This document shows, in pieces, positions 43,905 through 53,400 of a stretch of 64,000 bases of DNA. Numbering within the stretch: the stretch's first letter is position 1; every line of letters starts with the position of its first letter. The translations under genes and the position numbers were made by a program. Where the stretch lies: the NCBI GenBank assembly GCA_022842065.1, contig JALHQH010000014.1, positions 160,377-224,376 on the forward strand, given 5' to 3'. The notes beneath the pieces are model-generated. The model ran no database searches. It had not been told where the DNA came from and saw only the letters and a program-made list of their open reading frames with translations. The DNA comes from Caldilineaceae bacterium. Its GTDB lineage: Bacteria > Chloroflexota > Anaerolineae > Caldilineales > Caldilineaceae.

Positions 43905-43925
43905 TTGTTCCGTCAAATGGAACAA
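43905..43925. promoter_or_regulatory. candidate IclR operator
   Basis: An inverted repeat ttgttcc - 7 nt - ggaacaa sits 10 nt upstream of the IclR start and 46 nt upstream of the divergent dehydratase start. IclR-family regulators commonly bind dyads of this kind with a TTCC/GGAA core in the shared intergenic region, so it is a strong candidate site for both genes. Confidence 0.6.
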
Positions 43926-43970
43926 ATATAATCGACTCTATCTTTACTGTCAACTCCGAACTGGACAGCT

Positions 43971-45170
43971 ATGCAAATCACTGATGTTAAAACCTTTGTC
44001 GTCGGCAACCCGCCGCCACATTTTGGCGGGCGTTATTGGATCTTTCTCAAGCTGACCACCGACAGTGGTGTGGTCGGTTATGGCGAGGTCTATTCGGTGC
44101 CCTTTCACCCCCATGTCGTCGCCAAGATGATCGAAGATGTTTGTGAGCGCAAGGTGATCGGGACTGACCCTTTTAAGATCGAATTGCTCTGGCGTACTAT
44201 CTACGGCAGTGGCTACACGCAACGCCCCGACACCTCACTGCTGGGCATTCTCAGCGGCATCGAAATGGCCTGCTGGGATATTGTCGGCAAGGAACTCAAC
44301 AAACCGGTCTACGAATTATTGGGCGGCCAGGTCCATGAAAAGCTCCGTTCCTACACCTATATCTACCCTGAACCAGGCGACACCACCGATATCTATCACG
44401 ATGCTGAGCTTTCAGCGACACGAGCCGCCCAATATGTGCAACAGGGCTTTACCGCGGTCAAATTTGACCCGATTGGCCCCTATTCAACCTTTGACCCCCG
44501 CCAACTTTCGCTGGAAGGGCTGGATTTGGGCGAAAAGTTTGTGCGGCTGATTCGTGAGGCGGTCGGCAGCAAGTGTGATCTGCTCTTTGGCACCCACGGC
44601 CAGTTGACGCCGGCGAGCGCCATTCGCCTGGCCAAGCGGCTGGAACCCTATGATCCACTCTGGTTCGAGGAGCCGACCCCACCCGAAATGCCGGAACAGA
44701 TGGCGCTGGTTGCCCAACAGACCAGCATTCCGATTGCCACCGGGGAACGGCTGACCACCAAATATGAATTTGCGCGTGTGCTGGAATGCAAAGCTGCCGC
44801 CATCCTGCAAATGGCGCTGGGCCGCGTCGGTGGCATCCTGGAAGCCAAGAAGATTGCCAGCATGGCTGAGGCTCACTATGCGCAAATCGCACCACATCTT
44901 TACTGCGGCCCCATCGCCGGCGCGGCGGATATTCAGGTCAGCACCTGTAGTCCCAACTTTTTAATGCAAGAGTCGATTCTCACCTGGGGCGGCTTCTATA
45001 CCGAGATCCTCAAAGAGCCAATCCAATGGCAGGATGGCTATATTATCCCGTCGAAAAAGCCGGGGCTGGGCGTGGAGTTGAACGAAGCAGTGGCGGCACA
45101 ACATCCCTACACGGGCAACAAACTACATCTAGAGATGACGGAGTTCCCGGTCACCTTTGAAATTTTTTAA
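43971..45170 (+). CDS. mandelate racemase / muconate lactonizing enzyme family protein (sugar-acid dehydratase-like)
   Basis: 399 residues. Enolase-superfamily features: the N-terminal capping domain (ITDVKTFVVGNPPPHFGGRY), then the barrel with FTAVKFDPIG (catalytic Lys region), LFGTHGQLTPASAIRLAKRL (metal and base region with a His), LWFEEPTPPE (metal Glu), and QIAPHLYCGPI with His as a general base. Members of this superfamily dehydrate acid sugars. The exact substrate is not readable. It is divergent from IclR across a 75-nt region with a palindromic site and is followed by a reductase, a PhyH, an aldolase and a hydroxylase on the same strand. Confidence 0.92.
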   Translation: MQITDVKTFVVGNPPPHFGGRYWIFLKLTTDSGVVGYGEVYSVPFHPHVVAKMIEDVCERKVIGTDPFKIELLWRTIYGSGYTQRPDTSLLGILSGIEMACWDIVGKELNKPVYELLGGQVHEKLRSYTYIYPEPGDTTDIYHDAELSATRAAQYVQQGFTAVKFDPIGPYSTFDPRQLSLEGLDLGEKFVRLIREAVGSKCDLLFGTHGQLTPASAIRLAKRLEPYDPLWFEEPTPPEMPEQMALVAQQTSIPIATGERLTTKYEFARVLECKAAAILQMALGRVGGILEAKKIASMAEAHYAQIAPHLYCGPIAGAADIQVSTCSPNFLMQESILTWGGFYTEILKEPIQWQDGYIIPSKKPGLGVELNEAVAAQHPYTGNKLHLEMTEFPVTFEIF

Positions 45171-45340
45171 CTACTACGACAACGTTAGATTGACTTTAAC
45201 ACAGTGGTTGGAAACCACGTGCTACCCCACCCAAGGGGTACCCGAAAGCCTGCCTACGCAGGCTAAATCTCCAGTCCACGTCGGTGGACTTTGTCCATGT
45301 AGCCCTGAATTCATTCGCCAATTTAACGTTGTCGGACTAC
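45171..45340. repeat. composite repeat: family B ends enclosing three small hairpins
   Basis: The outer ends ctactacgacaacgtta (45171-45187) and taacgttgtcgg (45324-45335) are the arms of family B (13712). Between them lie agcctgcctacgcaggct, agtccacgtcggtggact and gaattcattc palindromes in a row, of a type widespread in Chloroflexota and Cyanobacteria. It starts at the stop of the dehydratase gene. Confidence 0.8.
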
Positions 45341-45358
45341 TAACCAATCGAGGAAACT

Positions 45359-46276
45359 ATGACCCAACGACTGGGCTTTATCGGTCTCGGCAATCTGGGT
45401 GTGCATCTGGCCAACAGCTTGCTGCGCGCCGGCTTTGCGCTTACGGTCCATGATCTTAATCAAAACGCAGCGACAGGCTTATTGGCTGCCGGCGCAAGCT
45501 GGGCAGATTCACCACAAGCCGTGGCGGAAGCGTGCGACAGCGTCTTCACCTGCCTGCCCTCATCCAAGGCGGTGAGCATAGTCGTGAGTGGCGAAAAGGG
45601 CATCTTGGCTGGGCTAAAGCCAGGTGGCACTTGGATCGACATGAGCACCAATGAGCGCAACGAGACAGTGCGCTTAGCCGCCTTAGTGACCGCAAAGGGG
45701 TGCAACGCCCTGGAATCACCCGTCACCGGCGGCGTCCATAAGGCCGCGGCGGGCGATATTACAGTGCTCGTCGGCGGCGACGAAGCGGTCTATCAGGCCC
45801 ATTTGCCCGCACTACAAGCGATGGGCAACCCGGTGCTCTACATGGGACCATTGGGCAGCGCCGCCACCATCAAGGTGATCACCAACATGTTGGCCTTTAT
45901 CCATCTGGTGGCAGCGGGTGAGGCGTTGATGTTGGCCAAACGGGGCGGGCTGGATCTGGCGCAGGCGTTCGAGGCGATTAAGGCCAGTTCGGGCAACAGT
46001 TTTGTCCACGAAACCGAGAGTCAGGTGATCCTCAACGGCAGTTATAACATTAATTTCACCATGGATCTGGCCTGCAAGGACCTGGGCTTCGCGATGCAAC
46101 TGGGCCGCGATTTCGGCGTGCCGCTCGATCTGGCCGGCCTGACCGAACAGACCTTTATTCGAGCACGGTCGCAATATGGTGGTAGCGCTTGGTCATCACA
46201 GGTGGTAAAATTGTTAGAGGACGCGCTGGGTACCGATTTACGCGCCCCAGGCTTTCCAGCCGAACTGGAAAGCTAA
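45359..46276 (+). CDS. NAD(P)-dependent 3-hydroxyisobutyrate dehydrogenase-like reductase
   Basis: 305 residues; AGGAAAC lies upstream of the ATG. RLGFIGLGNLGVHLANSLLRAG is the dinucleotide-binding start. VTGGVHKAAAGDITVLVGGD is the substrate-binding G-G motif, and GSAATIKVITNML carries the catalytic Lys. Beta-hydroxyacid dehydrogenases of this type include tartronate semialdehyde reductase, which would fit a sugar-acid pathway beside an enolase-superfamily dehydratase. The precise substrate is unknown. Confidence 0.92.
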   Translation: MTQRLGFIGLGNLGVHLANSLLRAGFALTVHDLNQNAATGLLAAGASWADSPQAVAEACDSVFTCLPSSKAVSIVVSGEKGILAGLKPGGTWIDMSTNERNETVRLAALVTAKGCNALESPVTGGVHKAAAGDITVLVGGDEAVYQAHLPALQAMGNPVLYMGPLGSAATIKVITNMLAFIHLVAAGEALMLAKRGGLDLAQAFEAIKASSGNSFVHETESQVILNGSYNINFTMDLACKDLGFAMQLGRDFGVPLDLAGLTEQTFIRARSQYGGSAWSSQVVKLLEDALGTDLRAPGFPAELES

Positions 46277-46327
46277 CGTCTCATCGCAATTGGACCACTT
46301 AACTATGAGCTTGAAAGGGTTTTTACC

Positions 46328-47236
46328 GTGCTTTCTCAACAACAAATCGACTTTTTCCAAGAAAATGGCTATCTGCTGGTGAAGGGGCTCTTCTCCAAGG
46401 CCGAGGCCGCCCAATTTCGCCAGGAGGCACACGCGATTATCGAGCGGCTTTCTGCCAATACCAGTTTAGATGCCACCTGGGGGGCGGCGCGCCAGACTTC
46501 GGATGATGCCAAAAAGACGGCGATCTACCACTGCCACAATGTGCAGTTTTACTCGGCGGCGCTCACGCGCCTGATCAGCGATGAGCGCTTTACTGGGGCC
46601 GCAGCGGACATTATGGGTACGCCGAATGTGCAACTGCACCACAACAAGCTCTTTATCAAACCATCGGAAAAAGGCTCGCCCTTTCCCATGCATCAAGATG
46701 CCCCTTTCTTTGAGCATCACAACCACAGCATGATCGCCGGCGTTGTCCATTTTGATGATGCCCCCATCGAAAAAGGCTGCATCCGCGTGGTGCCGGGCAG
46801 CCACAAGTTGGGCATGATCGAGCACCTGCCCGAAGGCGGCTGGCATCTGCCCTTTAGTGAATACCCCATCGAATCCTCTGTCCCCTGCCCTGCCGAGGCT
46901 GGCGATGTGCTCTTTTTTAGCTACCTGACCATCCACGGGTCGGGGATCAATGTCAGCAACGAGGCGCGCACAACCCTGTTGGTGCAGATGCGCGATCCGA
47001 TGGACCCGCCGGTCAAGTTGACTCATCTCTCCCGCGGCCAGGGGATGATGTTACGCGGTGTTGATCCCAGTGGCCGTCACTACCCCATGAGCGAAGCCGA
47101 TGCGGTGAAGGCACAAGGTGGCCCCACGATGGGTGGGGGAATGGGCGGGCCAACAATGGGCGGGGCGATGGGGAATGAACCGACGATGGGTGGCGCGATG
47201 GGCGCGCCGGCGATGGGCGGGGCAATGGGTATGTAA
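46328..47236 (+). CDS. phytanoyl-CoA dioxygenase family protein with Gly/Met-rich tail
   Basis: 302 residues from a GTG at 46328 with AAAGGG upstream. Motifs: FPMHQDAPFF (H122, D124), GCIRVVPGSHKLG, YLTIHGSGINVSNEARTT (H203, R214). Iron and 2OG ligands look intact. The last 38 residues (265-302) are a low-complexity tail with repeated MGG and PTMGG/PAMGG units, like the tail of the PhyH at 32315 although the DNA repeats differ. It lies 51 nt after the reductase gene and is probably part of the same operon. Confidence 0.92.
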   Translation: MLSQQQIDFFQENGYLLVKGLFSKAEAAQFRQEAHAIIERLSANTSLDATWGAARQTSDDAKKTAIYHCHNVQFYSAALTRLISDERFTGAAADIMGTPNVQLHHNKLFIKPSEKGSPFPMHQDAPFFEHHNHSMIAGVVHFDDAPIEKGCIRVVPGSHKLGMIEHLPEGGWHLPFSEYPIESSVPCPAEAGDVLFFSYLTIHGSGINVSNEARTTLLVQMRDPMDPPVKLTHLSRGQGMMLRGVDPSGRHYPMSEADAVKAQGGPTMGGGMGGPTMGGAMGNEPTMGGAMGAPAMGGAMGM

Positions 47237-47259
47237 GGCAATTCGTAACAACCAAACCA

Positions 47260-47346
47260 CCCCTCCCTAACCCTCCCCTGTTAAGGGAGGGGATCTAGCT
47301 GGGAGACCCAGGTTCCCTCCGTTAACAGGGGAGGGTTAGGGAGGGG
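47260..47346. repeat. inverted repeat (cccctccctaaccctcccc type)
   Basis: Perfect 25-bp arms (47260-47284, 47322-47346) around a 37-nt spacer that itself contains a gggagg/cctccc pair. This sequence type is found in many bacterial genomes. It separates the PhyH and aldolase genes. Confidence 0.9.
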
Positions 47347-47421
47347 TTAGTCGTTATAATCTTATTCAACGGCAAACACTGGGGTAGTCCTGTGTGCGAA
47401 GACAATGGAAAAGGACAGTGT

Positions 47422-48162
47422 ATGACCAAGAAGTTGGTAGTGAGTGAAGCGCGTGTTGATCTGGCGGCAGCGTTTCGCTGGGCAGTGCGGCTGAATATGC
47501 ATGAGGCGACGGCCAACCATTTTAGTGTGGCCGTCTCGGCGGATGGCAAACAATTTTTGCTCAACCCACGGGGACGCCACTTTTCGCGCGTGCGCGCCAG
47601 TGAACTTTTATTGCTCGATGCCGATAATCCAAACGCAATCCAAGGGGCAAATGCGCCTGACCCGACAGCCTGGTATCTGCATGCCCATCTGCATCAACAT
47701 CTACCCCATGCCCGCTGTATTTTGCACACCCACATGCCTTATACCACAGCGTTGGCCTGTTTGCAGGATTTTGAATTTCTGATGCTCGATCAAAACGCCT
47801 GCCGCTTTTATGGCCGCATTGCCTATGATCGCGATTACAACGGGATGGCACTCGATGATCAGGAAGGGGAACGGGTCGCGCACCTGCTGGGCACCGACAA
47901 AAGTGTGCTCTTTATGGGTAACCACGGCGTGATCGTGGTCGGGCCAACTGTCGCCGAAGCCTTTGACGAACTTTATTATCTGGAGCGGGCGGCCCAAGTG
48001 CAGATCCTGGCCCTTTCCACCCGCCAAGAGCTGGCGCTTATTCCCGATAGTGTGGCAGCCTTGGCCTGTGAACAGTGGCTGGCATATCCGCAATTTTCCG
48101 AGTCGCACTTTGCGGCGCTCAAGGAAATACTGGATGAGGAAGAGCCGACGTACAAACTTTGA
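47422..48162 (+). CDS. class II aldolase/adducin family protein
   Basis: 246 residues from ATG 47422 with AAGGA 6 nt upstream; a longer frame from 47392 is less likely. Motifs: NMHEATANHFSVAVS, the zinc ligands in CILHTHMPYTTALAC, and LFMGNHGVIVVGPTVAEAFD with the third His. Zinc-dependent aldolases of this type cleave phosphorylated sugars such as fuculose or ribulose phosphate, or act as decarboxylases. This could be the carbon-splitting step of the pathway. The hydroxylase gene follows after 46 nt. Confidence 0.92.
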   Translation: MTKKLVVSEARVDLAAAFRWAVRLNMHEATANHFSVAVSADGKQFLLNPRGRHFSRVRASELLLLDADNPNAIQGANAPDPTAWYLHAHLHQHLPHARCILHTHMPYTTALACLQDFEFLMLDQNACRFYGRIAYDRDYNGMALDDQEGERVAHLLGTDKSVLFMGNHGVIVVGPTVAEAFDELYYLERAAQVQILALSTRQELALIPDSVAALACEQWLAYPQFSESHFAALKEILDEEEPTYKL

Positions 48163-48208
48163 CAAGGTGACTGGGTGATTCGTTGATTAGGTGATTGGGA
48201 GAGGGTGT

Positions 48209-49318
48209 ATGGAGACAGCGATTGTAGAAGTAACGATGGGTGAGCGAGCAGTAGAGGTTGGCTGGAGCGATGGGCGACGGAGCAACTATCACTATTTTTG
48301 GCTGCGCGATAATTGTCCGCAGTTGCGGCATAAAACGACCAACCATCGCGTGGTGGAAAGCTCGACGCTGCCGACCGATGTGCGACCGGCGTTGGCAGCC
48401 GTGAATGAGGCGGGGGAATTGCACCTTGTTTGGCAGCATGATCGCCATGAAAGCTGCTTTGATCCGGCCTGGCTGCGCGCCTATGATTATTCGAACGGCG
48501 TCAGCCGCGTGCACCGTCAACCAACTTTGTGGGACGGGGCGATTGGTGAGCAGTTGCCCAGGGCTGATTATGGAGCGTTGATCCAAGATGACGAGGTCAA
48601 ACGCACCTATCTCACCGGTTTTCGCGACTATGGGATCGGGGTCTTACACAATGTCCCGACGACATCGGGCACGGTGCTCGAAGTGGCGAAACACTTTGGT
48701 GAAGTGCGCTCAACCAGTTGGGGTACCGTCTTTGATGTCAAAACGATGGCAAATGCCAACTCCGTTGCCTACACGAACCTGCCCCTGGTCACCCATACCG
48801 ACGAGGCCTATCGCGACCCCACGCCAACGATTCAATTGCAGCACTTTCTCGTGGCTGATCCCCAGGGCGGGGCCTCAACCCTAGTCGATGGCTTTAAGAT
48901 CGCGGCGGATTTGCGTGCCCAGTCACCAGAAAAATTTACCCTATTGAGCACTGTCCCCCTGCACTTTCACTTTCGCGACAGCACGGCGGAGCTAGAAAAC
49001 GAAGGGCCGGTGATCGAGTTGAATGTGTTGGGTGAAGTGAGCGGCATTCGCTATTCCAATCATTCGGTCCAGCCCTTTTTGCTGCCCCCGGATCAGATGG
49101 AAGCCTATTATGCCGCCTACCTCGCCTTTGCCGCCATGCGCGAAAGTGAGCAATATCAACTACGCATCAAACTAGGATCGGGCGATCTCTACATGGTCGA
49201 TAACCGTCGCGTCCTGCATGGGCGCACCGGCTTCTCCAGCAACGGCGCGCGCCATCTCCAAAGCTGTTACATCGAGCGTGACGAGTTGATCAGCCGGCTC
49301 AATGTGTTGAATCGATAA
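48209..49318 (+). CDS. gamma-butyrobetaine hydroxylase-like (TauD/TfdA fold) dioxygenase
   Basis: 369 residues from ATG 48209. The N-terminal domain (GWSDGRRSNYHYFWLRDNC, 18-36) is the DUF971 module of gamma-butyrobetaine and trimethyllysine hydroxylases, but the usual zinc-binding Cys cluster after LRDNC is replaced (PQLRHKTTNHR). The catalytic domain has LVTHTDEAYRDP (H196, D198), DNRRVLHGRTGF (H337) and R348, so Fe(II)/2OG oxygenation is expected. It may act on carnitine precursors or, given its neighbours, on another acid. It lies 46 nt after the aldolase. Confidence 0.9.
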   Translation: METAIVEVTMGERAVEVGWSDGRRSNYHYFWLRDNCPQLRHKTTNHRVVESSTLPTDVRPALAAVNEAGELHLVWQHDRHESCFDPAWLRAYDYSNGVSRVHRQPTLWDGAIGEQLPRADYGALIQDDEVKRTYLTGFRDYGIGVLHNVPTTSGTVLEVAKHFGEVRSTSWGTVFDVKTMANANSVAYTNLPLVTHTDEAYRDPTPTIQLQHFLVADPQGGASTLVDGFKIAADLRAQSPEKFTLLSTVPLHFHFRDSTAELENEGPVIELNVLGEVSGIRYSNHSVQPFLLPPDQMEAYYAAYLAFAAMRESEQYQLRIKLGSGDLYMVDNRRVLHGRTGFSSNGARHLQSCYIERDELISRLNVLNR

Positions 49319-49471
49319 GGCCGCGTAATTGATTGATCCACGAAGCTACACGAAGGAAAGCCAAGAGTTGAGCCCACACCGCCTGCCACCAGACGAGCCA
49401 AACAGGTCGGTTTAGGCTAGTCTGCCTGCGCCAATTCCTTTTACCATGTTGCAGAAAGGCTTTAACTAGCT

Positions 49472-50314
49472 TCACTGTAGATGTTTAGCCAGAAATTGCG
49501 CAGTCAACGCCGGCACCTGCGGATCGGTGAATTGTCCATGCCCGGCCCCAACCACCGTGTAAAAGGTCACCTCTACCCCAGCTTTTTGCAACGCCGCTAC
49601 CAACAGTTGACTCTGCCCATAAGGCACCAGCGGATCACAATCGCCATGCACAATCAGAAAGGGCGGTGCCGCGCTGGTGACATAGGTGATCGGATTGCAA
49701 CGGGCGACCTTGGCCGGGTGCTCCTGAATCGGGCCGCCGACCAATTCGGATTCCGGTGAATCAGGCGTGTCATGGATCATGCCAGCGGGCAGCCGCTGGC
49801 TGTCCATCTGCAAAAAGTCGGTCGGCCCAAAATAGTCAACCACACATTGGACGCGGCTGGAAACGTCTAAATATGCCCCCACCTCAAATTCGGCGACATC
49901 ACCCGTTGTACCAACCATTGCGGCCAGATGACCGCCGGCGGACGGTCCCCACGTCGCAAAACGCGCTGGGTCAAGGCTAAGTTGTTGCGCATGGGCGCGC
50001 AGCCAACGCACGGCGGCCTTACAGTCTTCGATCTGCGCCGGAAAGATCGCGTGTTGGCTCAGGCGATAGTTAATGCTGGCCACCGCATAGCCGCGCGCTA
50101 GATAGTCCAGCGGCAACTGATCATGTTCGTTGCCCTCTTTGCTGCCCATGCGGAACGCACCGCCGTGGATCCAGATCAGCAGGGGAGACGGCCCCTCTTG
50201 CGCCGGCAGATAAAGATCCAATTTTTGGCGTTCGTGGCCATTGGTGACATAAGCGATGTCGCGCTGCACCGTTACACCAGCGGCTAGTTGCGTAGACACG
50301 ATTTGTGGTTGCAT
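49472..50314 (-). CDS. alpha/beta hydrolase (BD-FAE / lipase-like esterase)
   Basis: 280 residues. LLIWIHGGAFRMGSKEGNE is the HGG oxyanion-hole motif. WGPSAGGHLAAMVG is the nucleophile elbow with catalytic Ser, DCDPLVPYGQS supplies the Asp and GAGHGQF the His. It resembles feruloyl/acetyl esterases that remove acyl groups from plant or microbial polysaccharides. No signal peptide. A family-A hairpin lies 33 nt upstream of the ATG at 50314. Confidence 0.9.
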   Translation of the reverse strand: MQPQIVSTQLAAGVTVQRDIAYVTNGHERQKLDLYLPAQEGPSPLLIWIHGGAFRMGSKEGNEHDQLPLDYLARGYAVASINYRLSQHAIFPAQIEDCKAAVRWLRAHAQQLSLDPARFATWGPSAGGHLAAMVGTTGDVAEFEVGAYLDVSSRVQCVVDYFGPTDFLQMDSQRLPAGMIHDTPDSPESELVGGPIQEHPAKVARCNPITYVTSAAPPFLIVHGDCDPLVPYGQSQLLVAALQKAGVEVTFYTVVGAGHGQFTDPQVPALTAQFLAKHLQ

Positions 50315-50346
50315 CAGCTTGATTTCCTCCTCATATACTCGGCTCT

Positions 50347-50393
50347 GTCATCATTTGGCATTTTTACTTGTGTAGAAAATGTTAAATGATGAC
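50347..50393. repeat. hairpin family A, copy 2 (conserved loop)
   Basis: 18-bp arms (50347-50364, 50376-50393) with one wobble pair and an 11-nt loop tacttgtgtag. The loop matches the copy at 13654 except for one base, and both are close upstream of a minus-strand start codon. Confidence 0.85.
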
Positions 50394-50434
50394 AACCGCT
50401 GGTATAACAGCTGCTTTTATCAGCGCGAATAGGG

Positions 50435-53400
50435 TCAAACAGCTTGCGCCAACTGGATTAATGCGTAGTTGGCCGGCACATTTTGCAGATAAGATTGGCG
50501 CAATTGCGGATCACTGATCTGGGCCGCTTGGTGCTGCAAGAGCGTCCACGCCCGTTGAAAGATCGCGGGGGCGCGAGGATCATGGTTTGCAACGAGCACA
50601 TGATAACAGGTCAGCAGAATTCGTTGTGGGCTCTGAAACGGATTAAACTGGGCTTGCTCAAAACGCGCTAAGAGTTGCTCGACTTCCGCTAAGGCCGCAG
50701 CAAATTGGCCTTGCGCCAGCGCAACGGCAGCGATACAGGCCTGTCCCTGTAACAGCTCTTCGGCAACACTACTACGCTGACTAAGCGCATTGGCCTGTTG
50801 ATAGGCAGCCAGCGCAGCGACCGGATCGTTGCGCCGGAGCAGCACATGACCACGCGTAATCAATGCTTCGCGCGCAGGATGATAGTAATTGTGTTGGTCG
50901 GCTAATGCTAGCGTTTGCCGACAATAACGCAGGGCTTCGATGCCATTATCCATTTGTTCAAAGAGCAGCGCATGTAGGGCAAACAACTCAGCTTCAATGC
51001 GCTTTTCCCCCTGCTCCGCCGCCATCTCCTGCGCTTCATCTAAATAAGTGAGTGCGGCATGGTAGTCACCCAGCAACAACGCCAAGGTACCAAGATTGCC
51101 AATCACAAGGGTGATTTCGCGTTTTTTGCCGACCTGACGGCTCAAATACAAATTTTGCTCAAAATAGGCAATGGCCTGGGCAAAGTCGCCCAGGTCGCGA
51201 TAGATGATGCCCAAATTGGTGAGAATCGAGGTTTCCAAACTACGATAGTTGTGCTGACGAGCAAGCAGCAGCCCCTGATGTAAAGCAGCCAGTGCAGTTG
51301 GATACGTTTGGGTGGCACTGCCATGCAATCCCAAGGCGGCATAACAAGCCACCTGCTCGGCGATTTGTTCATGTTGTTGGGCAAGCTGCAAGGCCTTGGT
51401 CAATTGTTGAGATTGGCGCCCATAGTCACCTTGTACCCAGGCAGCAGCAGATAATTGGCGGTAAGCACCCATTTCCAAGATGGGATCCGCGACCTGTGCC
51501 GCCCAGGTGAGTACCTCTTGGCCCACTTCAATTACCTTGGTGGTTTGCGATAGGCTGTTGTAACAAGCGGCAAGTTTGAGCAAGAGGTAACCGAGCAATT
51601 GCTGGATTGGTAAGGTTGGAGTGACATGATGGGTAAGCAACTGCCGTAACTGAGTGACACTGGACGAAAAGATCGCTTCAGCTTCCGTATAGAGACCGGC
51701 AAGTTGATAATACTGGTTTAACCCTTCATACGCACGCAGGAGTAATTCTAGCTGACGCTGTGCCAGCGCCCACCGCCAGGCAACGCGTATATTCGCCAGA
51801 TCACCCTGGATCATTTCCTGAAAATCGCGCTCAACGGTCACGCCTAGTTGCCAACTAGCCAGTAGATTGAGGTAATAGGCAGCATGACGATTACGCAACC
51901 ACACAGCTTCTTCCGGTAGTCGGTTTGCTGGTAGTTCATGCGCAGGCAGACCATGGTCGACCGCGCTAGCTGCGAGGGCCCACTGTTCAGCTGCAAAGCG
52001 CCGAACCAACTCGTGTAGGCGAAAACGATCCTCACCATCCGCATAGAGCAGTGAATGGGCTTCCAGCAACGCGAGCTGGTCCGGTGTAGCGCCGGTGACA
52101 ACCAATGCGGCCTCAAGACTAAAGCCGCCGCTGAAAACGGAACAATGGAGCAACATTGTCCGTTCCACCGGCGATAACAGTTGCCACGAGGTGGCCAAAA
52201 CACTTTGCATACTACGTTGGCGGGGCGGCAGATCGCGCAAGGAAGCTGTCAACGCGCGCGAATTTGCTTGCAAGGCCACCGCGATTTCTTCACATGAATT
52301 GTACTCGACATGGGCCGCGGCCAGTTCAATACCGAGTGGCAAGCCATTAACAAAGTGGCAGATCTGGAACACCGCCGGACTATTCTGTTCGGTTAAGATA
52401 AAACCAGGGGTTGTGCGCGCGGCGCGCGCAACAAAGAGTCGTACACTGGGGCTGTAACGCAAGGTTGCACTGGAGTTGGGTATCCGTCCACCTTCATCTG
52501 ACAGACTGGGTAGGGCAAGACCTTCGAGCCGCAGCACCGATTCTGCTTGAAAATCGAGGCGACGACGCGAAGTAACCAGCAACGTAACCTGGGGTGCGGC
52601 TTCCAACAACCGGATCATAAATTCGGCAGCCGGGTAGAGATGTTCAAAATTGTCCAAGATCAGCAAAAGTTGTTTTGCATGCAGATAGGTAAAGAGCTGT
52701 TGCGCCAAGGGAGCTTGGGCATGAAAGGTCAACTGCAGCTGGCTACCAATCGCCAATGCCAGTTGATCATCCATGCGCTCTTCTAGTGGCACAGCCGCCA
52801 GCCCAACAAAGTAAACGCCATGGGCAAAGGCCTGATGCGTGCGCTCGGCTACTGCTAGCGCCAAGCGCGTCTTCCCCACGCCGCCTTCACCAGTCACCGT
52901 AATCAAAGGGTAACTGGGATCTAGTACCTGCCGGCTGAGTTCCGCGATCTCGCGTTCGCGGCCGATCAAAATGGTTAAGGTACGGGGCAAGTTGGTTGGG
53001 GTGGTAGCTTTGGCGGACGAAATGCGTTGGTCCACGCGCTGCTGTAATTGCGTTAGTTGTTGGCGATAATCCTGTTGCCGTTCAACGAGCCAAGCCTGAA
53101 ATGGCACACTATCAACGTTGTGCAAACTATCAAGAAATGTGCGCTGCACCGTTGGCGCAAAGTGCTGCCAGGCTGCCAAGTCAAGTTCATCGCCCTGACG
53201 GAGAAAGCGTTGAAAGGTCAGCAGATCACACCACAACAGGGGGTGATTGGTATTCAGATAAACCGAGTGGCGTGTGGTTTGTAATAAATCCACTGACTGT
53301 AACAGTTGGCGCAAGTTTGAGAGCGCGCCCCGTAAACTTGCCTGTGCCGTGTCAAGTTCGTAACCATGCCACAATAATTTGGCGAGATGATGGCGAGAAA

